From: an uncultured Oscillospiraceae bacterium
GTDB lineage: Bacteria > Bacillota > Clostridia > Oscillospirales > Oscillospiraceae
Length of the DNA: 64,000 bases
Reading direction: 5' to 3'
NCBI GenBank assembly: GCA_934553255.1
Contig: CAKTEZ010000003.1
Span: 21,012-85,011 of the forward strand
Positions 1-8,930 of this stretch are shown in pieces. The notes under the pieces are model-generated. The model ran no database searches. It was given only the letters and a program-made list of their open reading frames with translations, and was not told the DNA's origin. A program made the translations under genes and the position numbers. Within the stretch, counting starts at the first letter, position 1. The number at the start of each line of letters is the position of its first letter.

Positions 1-1
1 C

Positions 2-151
2 ATTCACCTCGGCATCTGCGGCGAGCATGGCGGCGACCCCGCTTCCGTCGAATTCTGCCACAAGGTCGGTCTGGACTATGTTTCCTGCAGCCCGTTCCGC
101 GTTCCCATCGCCCGCCTCGCCGCCGCGCAGGCCGCGATCAAGGAAATGTGA
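2..151 (+). CDS. ppdK: Pyruvate, phosphate dikinase, C-terminal end (partial)
   Basis: The window opens inside a gene. The reading frame ending at the TGA of 149-151 encodes 49 residues with the signature of the C-terminal PEP-utilising TIM barrel of pyruvate phosphate dikinase: the [10 protein letters not shown] segment, then [18 protein letters not shown]. The Cys of the SCSPFR segment corresponds to the catalytic cysteine region of PPDK. The enzyme interconverts pyruvate, ATP and Pi with PEP, AMP and PPi in the cytoplasm. In anaerobic Firmicutes it serves glycolysis or gluconeogenesis. Only the last part is visible, so nothing can be said about its promoter. A strong hairpin terminator follows about 90 bp downstream. 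Confidence 0.93.
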   Translation: MHLGICGEHGGDPASVEFCHKVGLDYVSCSPFRVPIARLAAAQAAIKEM

Positions 152-242
152 GCGGTCCTTTGAGCGCTCCCAAAGCGGCTTGAAACGCGCAGACCTTTGA
201 CAGGACTGCGTTTGCAGGCGTCCTTGGCTGAAAACAAACAAA

Positions 243-285
243 AATACGGTGTTGCTCCCAATGGAGTGACACCGTATTTATTTTG
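243..285 (+). terminator. Rho-independent terminator after ppdK
   Basis: A perfect 11-bp inverted repeat, AAATACGGTGT (243-253) with ACACCGTATTT (270-280), encloses a further short CTCC/GGAG stem and is followed by ATTTTG. The A-rich run before it suggests it could also work on the other strand. Confidence 0.8.
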
Positions 286-307
286 ACACACCCCATTTTG
301 CTTGCGC

Positions 308-336
308 TTGCATTTGTCTGCGGGGCTTGCTATAAT
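308..336 (+). promoter_or_regulatory. Sigma-A promoter of the udp operon
   Basis: TTGCAT (308-313), a 17-bp spacer and TATAAT (331-336), 37 bp before the udp start. It is the only good promoter before udp-racemase-thyA-folA, which are spaced as one transcription unit. Confidence 0.75.
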
Positions 337-373
337 AGGGCTGCTATATTCAATGCTTTGCGAGGTGTTTTCC

Positions 374-1204
374 ATGCATGAACTGGAACGTCAATATCAT
401 ATCCATTGCGCCAAGGGCGAGGTGGGGCGTTATGTGATCCTGCCCGGCGATCCGGGCCGCTGCCCGTCCATCGCCGTGCTGTTCGACGGCGCGGTCAAGG
501 TCGCGCAGAACCGTGAGTACACCACCTATACCGGCACGCTGCTCGGCGAGAAGGTCTCGGTCTGCTCCACCGGCATCGGCGGACCCAGCGCGTCCATTGC
601 GATGGAGGAACTGCACCAGCTCGGTGCGGACACCTTTATCCGCACCGGCACCTGCGGCGGCATCGACATCAATGTGAAGTCCGGCGATGTGGTCGTGGCC
701 ACCGGCGCCATCCGCTATGAGCATACCTCGCTGGAGTATGCGCCCATCGAGTACCCCGCCGTGGCGAACTTCGATGTGACGCTCGCTCTGCGGCAGGCGT
801 CCGAGAGCCTCGGCTACCGCACGCACACGGGCGTCGTGCAGTGCAAGGACAGCTTCTACGGCCAGCACAGTCCGGAGAAGAGTCCGGTCTACTATGAACT
901 GCTGCAAAGATGGGAGAGCTGGAAGCGCCTTGGCGTGAAGGCGAGCGAGATGGAGAGCGCGGCGCTGTTCGTCGTGGCGGACGCGCTTGGCTGCCGCTGC
1001 GGCTCGTGCTTCCATGTCGTGTGGAATCAGGAGCGCGAAAAGGCGGGACTTGATCAGGACATGAGCGAGGATACCTCGTCCTCTGTCAAGGTCGCGGTGG
1101 AGGCGCTCAAGCTTATCATCGCGCGCGACCGCGAGCTTGCGGCGCTGCCGAACCATGAGCGGAAGCTGCTGGAGAAGAAGGAAAAGGGACTGCTGCATGA
1201 GTAA
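374..1204 (+). CDS. udp: Uridine phosphorylase (nucleoside phosphorylase family)
   Basis: A 276-residue member of the PNP/UDP phosphorylase family, which cleaves uridine with phosphate to uracil and ribose-1-phosphate in pyrimidine salvage. Visible signatures are the N-terminal phosphate-binding stretch VILPGDPGR, the central [10 protein letters not shown] and RTGTCGGI motifs, and the C-terminal SEMESAALF motif that contacts ribose. The length fits the family. The start at 374 is chosen because GAGGTG lies seven bases upstream; an upstream in-frame start at 302 would lie ahead of the promoter -10 element. The gene overlaps the next one by 8 bp (ATGAGTAA), implying coupled translation. Other nucleoside substrates cannot be excluded. 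Confidence 0.88.
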   Translation: MHELERQYHIHCAKGEVGRYVILPGDPGRCPSIAVLFDGAVKVAQNREYTTYTGTLLGEKVSVCSTGIGGPSASIAMEELHQLGADTFIRTGTCGGIDINVKSGDVVVATGAIRYEHTSLEYAPIEYPAVANFDVTLALRQASESLGYRTHTGVVQCKDSFYGQHSPEKSPVYYELLQRWESWKRLGVKASEMESAALFVVADALGCRCGSCFHVVWNQEREKAGLDQDMSEDTSSSVKVAVEALKLIIARDRELAALPNHERKLLEKKEKGLLHE

Positions 1205-1898
1205 GAAGGTCATCGGCATTCTCGGCGGTATGGGTCCGCTCGCCACCGCGGACCTGTTTGAGAAGATCACGCTGCACACCGCCGCCTCCTGCGATCAGGA
1301 GCATCCGCGCGTGTGCATCGACTCGAACACGAACATTGCCGACCGCACGGCGGCGCTGCTCCACGGCGGCGCGGACCCTGTGCCGGAGATGGTCAAGAGC
1401 GCAAAGCGGCTCGAGAGCATCGGCGCGGACTTCCTCATCATGCCCTGCAACACGGCGCACAACTACTATGAGCCGGTCTGCGCGGCGGTGGGCATTCCCG
1501 TGCTGCACATGATCGCGCTCACGCGCGACGCGCTCAAGGCGCGCGGCGTAAAGCGCGCGGGTCTGCTTGCGACCGACGGCACGGTGCAGACCGGCATTTA
1601 CCAGCGCACCTTCGCGGGCAGCGGCGTGGAGCTGCTCGTGCCGGAGGGCGCGGACGATCAGGCCGCGGTGATGGATGTGATCTACAACGGGGTCAAGGCA
1701 GGCGATCTGGCGCATGATGTGACGGCGTTCCGCGCGGCGTGCGAGCATCTGCTCGCGCGCGGAGCCGAGGCGCTGATCCTCGGCTGCACGGAGCTGCCGC
1801 CCGCATTCGACCTCTATGGGCTGGACTATCCGAGCATCGACCCTACGCTGGAGCTGGCGCTCGGCGCGATCCGCGCTGCCGGCTGCGAGGTGAAGTAA
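1197..1898 (+). CDS. Aspartate/glutamate racemase family protein
   Basis: A 233-residue protein of the Asp/Glu racemase superfamily, which uses two cysteines to racemise an amino acid without cofactor. The N-terminus [14 protein letters not shown] is typical of the aspartate racemase branch. The two catalytic cysteines are in MPCNTAH (residue about 82) and GCTEL (residue about 193). The likely product is D-aspartate, which could serve peptidoglycan; an ATP-grasp ligase next to a MurE-like ligase lies near the right end of the window. The start overlaps the udp stop and has GAAAAGGGA as ribosome binding site. The exact substrate is inferred. Confidence 0.85.
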   Translation: MSKKVIGILGGMGPLATADLFEKITLHTAASCDQEHPRVCIDSNTNIADRTAALLHGGADPVPEMVKSAKRLESIGADFLIMPCNTAHNYYEPVCAAVGIPVLHMIALTRDALKARGVKRAGLLATDGTVQTGIYQRTFAGSGVELLVPEGADDQAAVMDVIYNGVKAGDLAHDVTAFRAACEHLLARGAEALILGCTELPPAFDLYGLDYPSIDPTLELALGAIRAAGCEVK

Positions 1899-1925
1899 GA
1901 AAACAGACTATCTTGGAGGTGCGCG

Positions 1926-2756
1926 ATGAGCTACGCCGATCGGGTTTTCCGTCAGAACTGCGAGGACATTTTGAAAAACGGCGTGTGGGACACGGCACTC
2001 GCCGTCCGCCCGCATTGGGAGGACGGGACGCCCGCCCACACCGTAAAGAAATTCGGCATCGTCAACCGCTACGACCTTGCCGAAGAATTTCCCATCCTCA
2101 CGCTGCGCCGCACCTACTGGAAGAGCGCGGTGGACGAGCTTTTGTGGATCTGGCAGAAAAAGAGCAGCAATGTCCACGACCTCTCCACCCATATCTGGGA
2201 CGCGTGGGCGGACGAGAACGGCAGCATCGGCAAGGCCTACGGCTATCAGCTTGGCGTGAAGCACCGGTACAAGGAGGGAATGTTCGACCAGGTGGACCGT
2301 GTGCTCTACGACCTGAAGCATAACCCCGCCTCGCGCCGCATTCTGACGAACCTCTATAATTTTGAGGACCTGCATGAGATGGGGCTTTACCCCTGTGCCT
2401 ACTCGATGACCTTCAACGTCTCCGGCGATACGCTCAACGCCATTTTGAACCAGCGCAGCCAGGATATGCTGGCGGCGAACAACTGGAATGTGGTGCAGTA
2501 CGCGGTGCTGGTCCACATGATGGCGCAGGTGAGCGGGCTGAAGGCGGGCGAGCTGGTACACGTCATCGCGGACGCGCACATCTACGACCGCCATGTGCCG
2601 ATCATCGAGCAGATGCTCGCCGAGCCGGAGAGACCCGCGCCGAGGTTCTTTATCGATCCGCAGGTGACGGATTTCTATGCCTTCACCCGCGACAGCTTCC
2701 GTCTTGAGGGCTATGAGCCATGCCCGTTTGAGACCAAAATACCCATTGCGGTGTAA
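1926..2756 (+). CDS. thyA: Thymidylate synthase
   Basis: A 276-residue ThyA that methylates dUMP to dTMP using methylenetetrahydrofolate, which is oxidised to dihydrofolate. The catalytic cysteine is at residue 157 in LYPCAYSM; most ThyA proteins have PCH there, so the Ala after the Cys is a mild variant. The RSQD motif and the C-terminal folate-binding ending KIPIAV are present. CTTGGAGGTG precedes the ATG. folA, which recycles the dihydrofolate produced, starts 11 bp after the stop, so the two form a functional pair. Confidence 0.95.
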   Translation: MSYADRVFRQNCEDILKNGVWDTALAVRPHWEDGTPAHTVKKFGIVNRYDLAEEFPILTLRRTYWKSAVDELLWIWQKKSSNVHDLSTHIWDAWADENGSIGKAYGYQLGVKHRYKEGMFDQVDRVLYDLKHNPASRRILTNLYNFEDLHEMGLYPCAYSMTFNVSGDTLNAILNQRSQDMLAANNWNVVQYAVLVHMMAQVSGLKAGELVHVIADAHIYDRHVPIIEQMLAEPERPAPRFFIDPQVTDFYAFTRDSFRLEGYEPCPFETKIPIAV

Positions 2757-2767
2757 AGGAGAAGCGT

Positions 2768-3247
2768 ATGACCGCCGTCGTCTGTGTGGACAAAAACTGG
2801 GCCATCGGAGAGGAGAACCGGCTTCTCTTCCGCATTTCCGCCGACCTCAGGCGCTTCCGTGCGCTCACGGTGGGAAAGACCGTTGTGATGGGGAGGAATA
2901 CGCTGTTTTCCCTGCCCGGGGCGAAGCCGCTGCCGGACCGCCGCAACATCGTGGTGAGCCGAACGCTCCCGCCGCGCGAGGGTGTGGAGCTGGCGCGGAG
3001 CATCGACGAGGCCGCGGCGCTCGCGGGAGAGGATGCGGTGCTTATCGGCGGCGCACAGCTGTACCGTGCGCTGCTGCCGTGCTGCGGGCGCGTGCTGGTG
3101 ACGCAGGTGGACGCCGCGGCGGAGGGGGCGGACGCCTTCTTCCCGAACCTTGACGCCGACGGCGCATGGGCGGCGGAGACGGTGGGGGCGTGGCAGGAGG
3201 AGAACGGCCTGCGCTTCCGCTATGTCGATTATGTCCGAAAAGAGTGA
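2768..3247 (+). CDS. folA: Dihydrofolate reductase
   Basis: A 159-residue DHFR that reduces dihydrofolate to tetrahydrofolate with NADPH. Visible signatures are the N-terminal NWAIGEENRLLF segment, VVMGRNT of the NADPH site, the NIVVSR strand and the GGAQLY motif. It follows thyA by 11 bp and ends the operon at a strong terminator. Confidence 0.95.
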   Translation: MTAVVCVDKNWAIGEENRLLFRISADLRRFRALTVGKTVVMGRNTLFSLPGAKPLPDRRNIVVSRTLPPREGVELARSIDEAAALAGEDAVLIGGAQLYRALLPCCGRVLVTQVDAAAEGADAFFPNLDADGAWAAETVGAWQEENGLRFRYVDYVRKE

Positions 3248-3253
3248 AAACGG

Positions 3254-3284
3254 GGGCTTTCCGCGCGGCGCGGAAAGCCCTTTT
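3254..3284 (+). terminator. Terminator of the udp-thyA-folA operon
   Basis: A perfect 10-bp stem, GGGCTTTCCG (3254-3263) with CGGAAAGCCC (3271-3280), is followed by TTTT. The T tract is also the beginning of the -35 element of the recG promoter. Confidence 0.85.
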
Positions 3285-3309
3285 CAAATGCGGGGAAAGC
3301 GAGTATAAT
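3281..3309 (+). promoter_or_regulatory. Promoter of recG, overlapping the preceding terminator
   Basis: TTTTCA (3281-3286), a 17-bp spacer and TATAAT (3304-3309), 30 bp before the recG ATG. The -35 hexamer coincides with the T tract of the folA terminator. Confidence 0.65.
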
Positions 3310-3339
3310 GAGGATACCTTGGTGAGAGGAGGCGGGACG

Positions 3340-5388
3340 ATGGCAGAGCTGAATACCGATGTGCGCTATGTCAAGGGCGTGGGCGAGGCGCGGGCAAAGA
3401 GCCTCGCGAAGCTTGGCATTACCGACCTCAAAAGCCTGCTCGCCTACTTCCCCCGCGCTTATGAGGACCGGCGCGCCGTGCGCCGCATCGCGGAACTCAC
3501 GATCGGCGAGCGCGCCTGCGTGACGGCGATGGTCGCGGGCGCGCCGAAGCTTTCACGCATTCGCAAGGGACTGGAGCTTGTCAAGCTGCGCGTGGTCGAC
3601 GAGAGCGCCGCGCTGGAGTTGACGTATTTCAACCAGCCCTACCTGAAAAACATGTTCCGCGTGGGCGAGAGCTACACATTTTACGGGACGGTCGAGGGAA
3701 CGCTGCTGCGGCGGCAGATGACGAACCCCGTCTTTGAGCGGGAGGGGCAGCACGCCGTGACGGGCCGCATTGTGCCGGTCTACCCGCTGACGGCGGGCGT
3801 GGGGCAGAGCCTGCTCTACCGCGCCGTCCGACAGGGACTGGACGAGGCGGCGGACCGGCTGTGCGAGCTGCTCCCCGCGGAGCTGCGCGCGCAGCACGGT
3901 CTGTGCGACATGCGCTTCGCCTATGAGAATATCCACTTTCCGGCGGACGACGCGGCGCTGGCCGCCGCGCGGCGGCGGCTCGCGTTCGAGGAACTGTATT
4001 TCCTCACGCTGGGGCTGCGGCTGCTGCGCGCGCGGCGCGCGGAGGTGCGGGGCAGGACCTGCGCGAACGCTGACCTGACGCCGTTTCTCGACGCGCTGCC
4101 GTTCACGCTCACGAATGCCCAGACCCGCGCGGTGGACGATGTTCTGCGCGACCTGCGCGGCGCGCGGCCGATGAACCGCCTTGTGCAGGGCGACGTGGGC
4201 AGCGGCAAAACGATGGTCGCGGCGGCGGCAATTTACTGCGCGGCGAAAAACGGCCTTCAGTCCGCGCTGATGGTGCCGACGGAAATTCTGGCCGAGCAGC
4301 ATTACCGCACGCTCGCGCCGCTGCTGGAGGAGCTTGGCGTGCGCTGCGCGCTGCTGACCGCCTCGACGAAGGCGAAAACGCGCCGCTCTGTTTTGGAGCA
4401 GCTTACCGCGGGTGAGATCGACCTTGCCATCGGCACGCACGCGCTGCTCTCGCCGGATGTTTCGTACCGGGATCTCGGACTGGTCGTGACCGACGAGCAG
4501 CACCGCTTCGGCGTGAACCAGCGCGCGGCGCTGGGCGCGAAGGGCGAGGCGCCGCACCTGCTCGTCATGTCCGCGACGCCCATTCCGCGCACGCTGGCGC
4601 TGATGATCTACGGCGATCTGGATGTTTCCGTGATCGACGAGCTGCCGCCGGGACGGCGGAGCATCGAGACCTATGCCGTGCCGTCAAGCTACCACGAACG
4701 CATCTATGCCTTTATCGAAAGACAGCTTGCGGAGGGACGGCAGGCCTATGTGGTCTGTCCGATGGTAGAGGAGAACGGCGAACTGCCCGACGAGCGCAAG
4801 GCGGTGACCGCCTACGCGGAGAAACTGCGGAGAGAGGCGTTTCCGAGCCGTAGCGTTCGCTTCCTGCACGGGAAGATGAAGCCAAAGGAGAAAGAGGCGG
4901 TCATGCGCGATTTTGCCGCGGGCGGGATCGATGTGCTGGTTTCCACCACCGTTGTCGAGGTCGGTGTGGATGTGCCGAACGCGACGGTCATGGTCGTCGA
5001 GAATGCGGAGTGCTTCGGCCTGTCGCAGCTTCATCAGCTGCGCGGGCGCGTGGGACGCGGGCCGTGGCAGTCCTACTGCATTCTTGTCTCCGACAACCGC
5101 GGCGAGGACAACAAAACGCGGCTCGACGCGATGTGCCGCACGCAGAGCGGCTTTGCGCTGGCGGAGGAGGACCTGAGGCTGCGCGGCCCGGGCGACTTTT
5201 TCGGCGCGCGGCAGCATGGTCTGCCGACGCTGCGCGTGGCGGACTTCACCTGCGACATGGCGCTTTTGTATGAAGCGCAGGGCGCGGCGGAGGCGCTGCT
5301 TGCGTCCGATCCGACGCTGGAGCGGCACCCCGCGCTGTATGCGCGGGCACGGGAGCTTTTCGACCTCAACGCCGACGCGATGAACTGA
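3340..5388 (+). CDS. recG: ATP-dependent DNA helicase RecG
   Basis: A 682-residue superfamily 2 helicase that remodels stalled replication forks and branch-migrates Holliday junctions. The order is an N-terminal wedge/OB-fold domain (about residues 1-230), the helicase domain with Walker A GDVGSGKT (around residue 285), the DEQH box (around residue 385) and the SATPIPRT motif, then a second RecA-like domain with GRVGRG and the conserved LRGPGDFFG near the end. Length matches the family. The start at 3340 follows GAGAGGAGG; the longer upstream frame runs back into folA and is not credible. Confidence 0.96.
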   Translation: MAELNTDVRYVKGVGEARAKSLAKLGITDLKSLLAYFPRAYEDRRAVRRIAELTIGERACVTAMVAGAPKLSRIRKGLELVKLRVVDESAALELTYFNQPYLKNMFRVGESYTFYGTVEGTLLRRQMTNPVFEREGQHAVTGRIVPVYPLTAGVGQSLLYRAVRQGLDEAADRLCELLPAELRAQHGLCDMRFAYENIHFPADDAALAAARRRLAFEELYFLTLGLRLLRARRAEVRGRTCANADLTPFLDALPFTLTNAQTRAVDDVLRDLRGARPMNRLVQGDVGSGKTMVAAAAIYCAAKNGLQSALMVPTEILAEQHYRTLAPLLEELGVRCALLTASTKAKTRRSVLEQLTAGEIDLAIGTHALLSPDVSYRDLGLVVTDEQHRFGVNQRAALGAKGEAPHLLVMSATPIPRTLALMIYGDLDVSVIDELPPGRRSIETYAVPSSYHERIYAFIERQLAEGRQAYVVCPMVEENGELPDERKAVTAYAEKLRREAFPSRSVRFLHGKMKPKEKEAVMRDFAAGGIDVLVSTTVVEVGVDVPNATVMVVENAECFGLSQLHQLRGRVGRGPWQSYCILVSDNRGEDNKTRLDAMCRTQSGFALAEEDLRLRGPGDFFGARQHGLPTLRVADFTCDMALLYEAQGAAEALLASDPTLERHPALYARARELFDLNADAMN

Positions 5389-5396
5389 ACCGCATG

Positions 5397-5427
5397 AAAA
5401 AACGACCGCCGCAGCGGCCGTTTTTTG
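5397..5427. terminator. Bidirectional terminator between recG and the acyl-CoA ligase operon
   Basis: A hairpin around AACGACCGC/GCGGCCGTT, flanked by AAAAAA on the left and TTTTTT on the right, lies between two converging genes and so can stop both. Confidence 0.85.
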
Positions 5428-5440
5428 CTGTGATGGGGAC

Positions 5441-7180
5441 TTACTTGCCGGCATCGGCGGGGGCCGCCGCCTTGCGGCGGGCCAACTCCTCCTCTTCCAG
5501 AACGCGGTAGGCGACCTTGCCGACGAGCGTTTTGGGCAGCTCGTCGCGAAACTCGATGTCGCAGGGCATGGCGTACTTCGCGATGTGCTTGGAGCAGTAG
5601 CTCAAAAGCGCCTGACGGGTCGCGTCGTTGGCGGGGATACCGGCGGCAAGCTTGACGAAGGCCTTGACCTTCTGCATCCGGTAGGCGTCGGGAATGCCGA
5701 TGACGCAGGACATCTGGACCATCTCATTCGCGTCGAGAATGTTCTCGATCTGGCCCGGATAGACATTGTAGCCGGAGGAGACGATCATGCGCTTGGCGCG
5801 GCCGCGGAAGTAAACGAAGCCCTCCGAGTCCATCGTGCCAAGGTCGCCGGTGTAGACCCAGGTGAGGCCGTCGGCGTGACGGCGCAGCGTCTGCGCGGTC
5901 TCGTCGGGGTGCTTCATGTATTCCTTCATCACGGTGGGACCGGCGAGCAGGATCTCGCCCTCCGTGCCGTAGGGGACCTCCTTGTCGGTGTCCGGCTCGA
6001 CGATCTTGATGTAGGTGTCGGGGAAGGGGACGCCGATGCTGCCCTTCTTGAACATATGCGGCGGCGTCAGGCAGCAGGCCGTGACGGTCTCGGTGGTGCC
6101 GTAGCCCTCGCGCACCTGCACGGGCGCGCCGTGGGCGTAGAGGAATTTATCCAGCTTCTTCTTCAGCTCGATCGACAGGCTGTCGCCGCCGGAGAACACG
6201 CCCTTGAGCGAGCTGAGGTCCGCACCCTCCATGCTGGGCAGGCGCAGCAGCGCCTCGTAGAGCGTGGGGACGCCCGCAATGAAGTTGCAATGATACTTGG
6301 TGATGAGCTTCGCATAGCTCTTTGCGGTAAAGCGCGGGACGAGAATGCAGCGCCCGCCCTGGGAGAGCATGGTGTGGACGCACACGCCGAGACCGAAGCC
6401 GTGGAACAGCGGCATGGCAGCGAGCATCTTGTCGCCGGGATTGAACATCGGGTTCGCCGCGATGACCTGCGCTCCGAGGGCGTTGAAGTTCTTGTTCGTC
6501 AGCACGATGCCCTTGGTCGTGCCGGTCGTGCCGCCGGAGTAGAGAATGACGGCGGGATCGTCGCCGGTGCGCTTGACGGAATAGTTCCAGAAGCACGCCT
6601 TGCCCATGTTCATGAAATCCTTCCAGCGGATAACCGGCGCGTCCTTCGGAATCTTGGCGATCTTGCGGCCCTCGGTGAGCATATAGCCCGCGCGGACGGG
6701 CTTACTCAGTTCGTCCTTGACGCTCGCAATGATGATGTTGACGACCTTGGTGTTCTGGCGGATGTTTTCAAACTTGTTGTAGAACTGGTCGAGCGTGATG
6801 GCGGTGACGCTCTCGGACTCGTTGAGATAGAACTCGATCTCTTTCTCCGCCGAGAGGGGATGGATCATGTTCGCGATGCCGCCGACGAGGTTGACGGCGT
6901 AGAACATATAGATGGCCTGCGGGCAGTTGGGCATGGCGATGGTGACCTTGTCGCCCGCGCGCACGCCGATGGTCTTGAGGGAGCGGGCGCATTTCCTGAT
7001 CTCCTCGATCATGTGGGGATAGGTCGTGGACTTGCCCATAAAGTCGAACGCGACGTTCTTGGGATATTTCCGCGACACCAGCTCGAGCGCCTCGAACATC
7101 GAGCCTTCAAAATAGTCCAGATGCAGCGGCACGTCGCCGGTGTGACCCGCCCACGGGGTCTTGGCAGTGATCTCACTCAT
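5441..7180 (-). CDS. Acyl-CoA synthetase (AMP-dependent, long-chain type)
   Basis: A 579-residue ANL-superfamily adenylating enzyme that activates a carboxylic acid to acyl-AMP and then acyl-CoA. Visible motifs are the phosphate loop YSGGTTGTTKG, the YGTTET motif, the YTGDLG hinge region and the C-terminal Lys region in LPKTLVGKV. A medium- or long-chain fatty acid is the likely substrate, but this is inferred from family resemblance. Its start overlaps the end of the E2-like acyltransferase gene by 8 bp, so the two are translationally coupled and probably act on the same acyl group. It is the last gene of a minus-strand operon that begins with an MFS transporter. Confidence 0.87.
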   Translation of the reverse strand: MSEITAKTPWAGHTGDVPLHLDYFEGSMFEALELVSRKYPKNVAFDFMGKSTTYPHMIEEIRKCARSLKTIGVRAGDKVTIAMPNCPQAIYMFYAVNLVGGIANMIHPLSAEKEIEFYLNESESVTAITLDQFYNKFENIRQNTKVVNIIIASVKDELSKPVRAGYMLTEGRKIAKIPKDAPVIRWKDFMNMGKACFWNYSVKRTGDDPAVILYSGGTTGTTKGIVLTNKNFNALGAQVIAANPMFNPGDKMLAAMPLFHGFGLGVCVHTMLSQGGRCILVPRFTAKSYAKLITKYHCNFIAGVPTLYEALLRLPSMEGADLSSLKGVFSGGDSLSIELKKKLDKFLYAHGAPVQVREGYGTTETVTACCLTPPHMFKKGSIGVPFPDTYIKIVEPDTDKEVPYGTEGEILLAGPTVMKEYMKHPDETAQTLRRHADGLTWVYTGDLGTMDSEGFVYFRGRAKRMIVSSGYNVYPGQIENILDANEMVQMSCVIGIPDAYRMQKVKAFVKLAAGIPANDATRQALLSYCSKHIAKYAMPCDIEFRDELPKTLVGKVAYRVLEEEELARRKAAAPADAGK

Positions 7181-8054
7181 AGTCTACCTCCTGTTCAAAT
7201 GGAAGCTCGAGCAGCTCGGGGTGCGCGAGCAGATGCTTGAAGAGCTGGATGCTCTTGGAATAGTAATAGCCGTCGGCAATGCGTTCATCGACCGTGAAGC
7301 CGAGATCGACCGTTTCGCGCATGGCGACGAGGCCGGTTTGATCGTAAAGCGGGGTCCACTTCTTCTCGCCGATGACGCAGAAGAACGAGCAGGTACCCCA
7401 GTTGGTGAGGTGGTGGTAGCCGCTTCTGAGGCGGATGGAGCCGAGGTTGGAGAGAAATACCGAGGCGTAGTTCGGATCGTCTCCGATGAGAACATCCGGA
7501 CACCAGCCGTGGCGGTCGAGCCAGCGGATGAAGCGGACCGCCGCCTTGGAGAGAAAGCGCGGCAGCTTATTGAGAATGTCCATGCTGTTGTCCGTGGTGT
7601 TCATCTTCTGCTCGTGGCGCGTGGCGTGGACGCGGCGGCGGATCTCCTCGTGGATGGTGTCCACGGTGTCGGTCGGCGCGGCGTCGAGCAGAGCGACCGC
7701 CTCCTCGCTGCCGTCGGAAAATTCCTTTTTGATGATGAAGCCCGCCGTGACCTTATTGCGCTGGTAGTAATTCTCGTTCGCGTAGAAGCGGTTGAGCCTG
7801 GGACGCAGGGTGATGGTCTTGACAAGGGCGGCGACGATGACATGGAAGAAGGTGTACTTGAATTCGATGCCCTCGACATTCTTTTTTTCAAGATAGGCCT
7901 TGATCGGCTCAAGGTCGATGCGCTCGGCGATGTACGCCTCGTTGTCGGCGCGGTGGGGATAGATGATGCCCATGATGAAGTGCAGCGCGTCGGTCTCACG
8001 CAGAAGCGTGGCGTCCCGACGGTCGCCCCAGCGTCTCTTGGGGGTATCGCTCAT
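7173..8054 (-). CDS. Stand-alone 2-oxoacid dehydrogenase E2-type acyltransferase-fold protein
   Basis: A 293-residue protein with the chloramphenicol-acetyltransferase/E2 catalytic fold. It lacks the lipoyl and E1/E3-binding domains of true E2 subunits. The C-terminal half keeps the landmark SNLGSI (residues 202-207) and a DG pair near the end. The normal active-site motif DHRxxDG reads DERIADG at residues 256-262, so the catalytic His is replaced by Glu. It may use another base, have a structural role, or transfer acyl groups differently. The start at 8054 follows GAGGA. No E1 or E3 gene is near; the coupled partner is an acyl-CoA ligase. Confidence 0.7.
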   Translation of the reverse strand: MSDTPKRRWGDRRDATLLRETDALHFIMGIIYPHRADNEAYIAERIDLEPIKAYLEKKNVEGIEFKYTFFHVIVAALVKTITLRPRLNRFYANENYYQRNKVTAGFIIKKEFSDGSEEAVALLDAAPTDTVDTIHEEIRRRVHATRHEQKMNTTDNSMDILNKLPRFLSKAAVRFIRWLDRHGWCPDVLIGDDPNYASVFLSNLGSIRLRSGYHHLTNWGTCSFFCVIGEKKWTPLYDQTGLVAMRETVDLGFTVDERIADGYYYSKSIQLFKHLLAHPELLELPFEQEVDYE

Positions 8055-8073
8055 GGTGTGTCCTCTTTTCTCT

Positions 8074-8907
8074 TTATTTTTTGTTGGGGTCAAAGCCCTC
8101 AAAGATCGCCTGCGCGCCCTCGCGCTCGGCGGCCTCCAGGTCCGCGCGGGAGCGGACGGTCCAGTAGAAGATGCGGGCGCCGAACACGCGGCGGCAGAAC
8201 CGCAGCGGAGCCTTGGCGCGGTCCTCAAAGCGGTAGGCAAGGAAGTCCGGCAGGCCGTAGAAATTCATCAGCAGCTTTGCGGCGAGAGCGTCCATCAGAA
8301 AGCCGCGGTCCGAGCGGTCGCGGAGAAAGTCGGCGGACAGCTGCCCGCGGATAATGTCGGGACGGTGCTTCCGCAGCCAGCGAAGGCAGCGCGGGTCAAA
8401 ACTCTCCATGCAGTAGGGAATGTGAAATTTGTCCAGCTCCCGCACCGTGCGCTCCGTCAGGGTATTGTGGTTGCCGCGGCAGGGCTTGAGCTCCACGACG
8501 AGCGGAAAGCCGGTACCCTCGTAAAGGGAAAGGACTTCATAAAGCTGTGGGATCGTTTCCGGCGTACCGGCGAGGTGCAGCACGGGGAGATCCGCCGCCG
8601 TGCGGTCCTCAAGCGCACCGGTGCAGCCGGTCATGCGCGCGAGGGCGCTGTCGTGAAAGACGGCGAGCGAGCCGTCGCGCAGCAGATGCACATCCAGCTC
8701 CGCGCCATAGCCGTGCCGGATGGCGCGGCGGAAGGCGGCGAGGGAGTTTTCAGGCACGCCGTCGGCGGCGTTGTGCAGTCCGCGGTGGGCGTAGCGCCGA
8801 TGTTCCAGCTTATCCCAGCCGGATGCGTTGCGGCGGCAGCGCAGCAGCAGGAGCCAAAGCGCCGAGAGAAGAAGCGCGAAAAAGATAACAAAGCGTAAAA
8901 TCGGCAC
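8074..8907 (-). CDS. Membrane-anchored glycerophosphodiester phosphodiesterase
   Basis: A 277-residue GDPD-family protein that hydrolyses glycerophosphodiesters to glycerol-3-phosphate and an alcohol. One N-terminal hydrophobic segment (about residues 4-22) should anchor it in the membrane with the catalytic domain outside or at the surface. The catalytic motif is split as AHRGLHN, then PENS, ELDVH and FHD, followed by VELKP, all typical of the TIM-barrel family. The start is GTG at 8907 with a modest AAGAAGTGA site. It sits between the transporter and acyltransferase genes, suggesting lipid or cell-envelope metabolism. Confidence 0.87.
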   Translation of the reverse strand: MPILRFVIFFALLLSALWLLLLRCRRNASGWDKLEHRRYAHRGLHNAADGVPENSLAAFRRAIRHGYGAELDVHLLRDGSLAVFHDSALARMTGCTGALEDRTAADLPVLHLAGTPETIPQLYEVLSLYEGTGFPLVVELKPCRGNHNTLTERTVRELDKFHIPYCMESFDPRCLRWLRKHRPDIIRGQLSADFLRDRSDRGFLMDALAAKLLMNFYGLPDFLAYRFEDRAKAPLRFCRRVFGARIFYWTVRSRADLEAAEREGAQAIFEGFDPNKK

Positions 8908-8930
8908 GAAATATCACTTCTTGTTGAACA

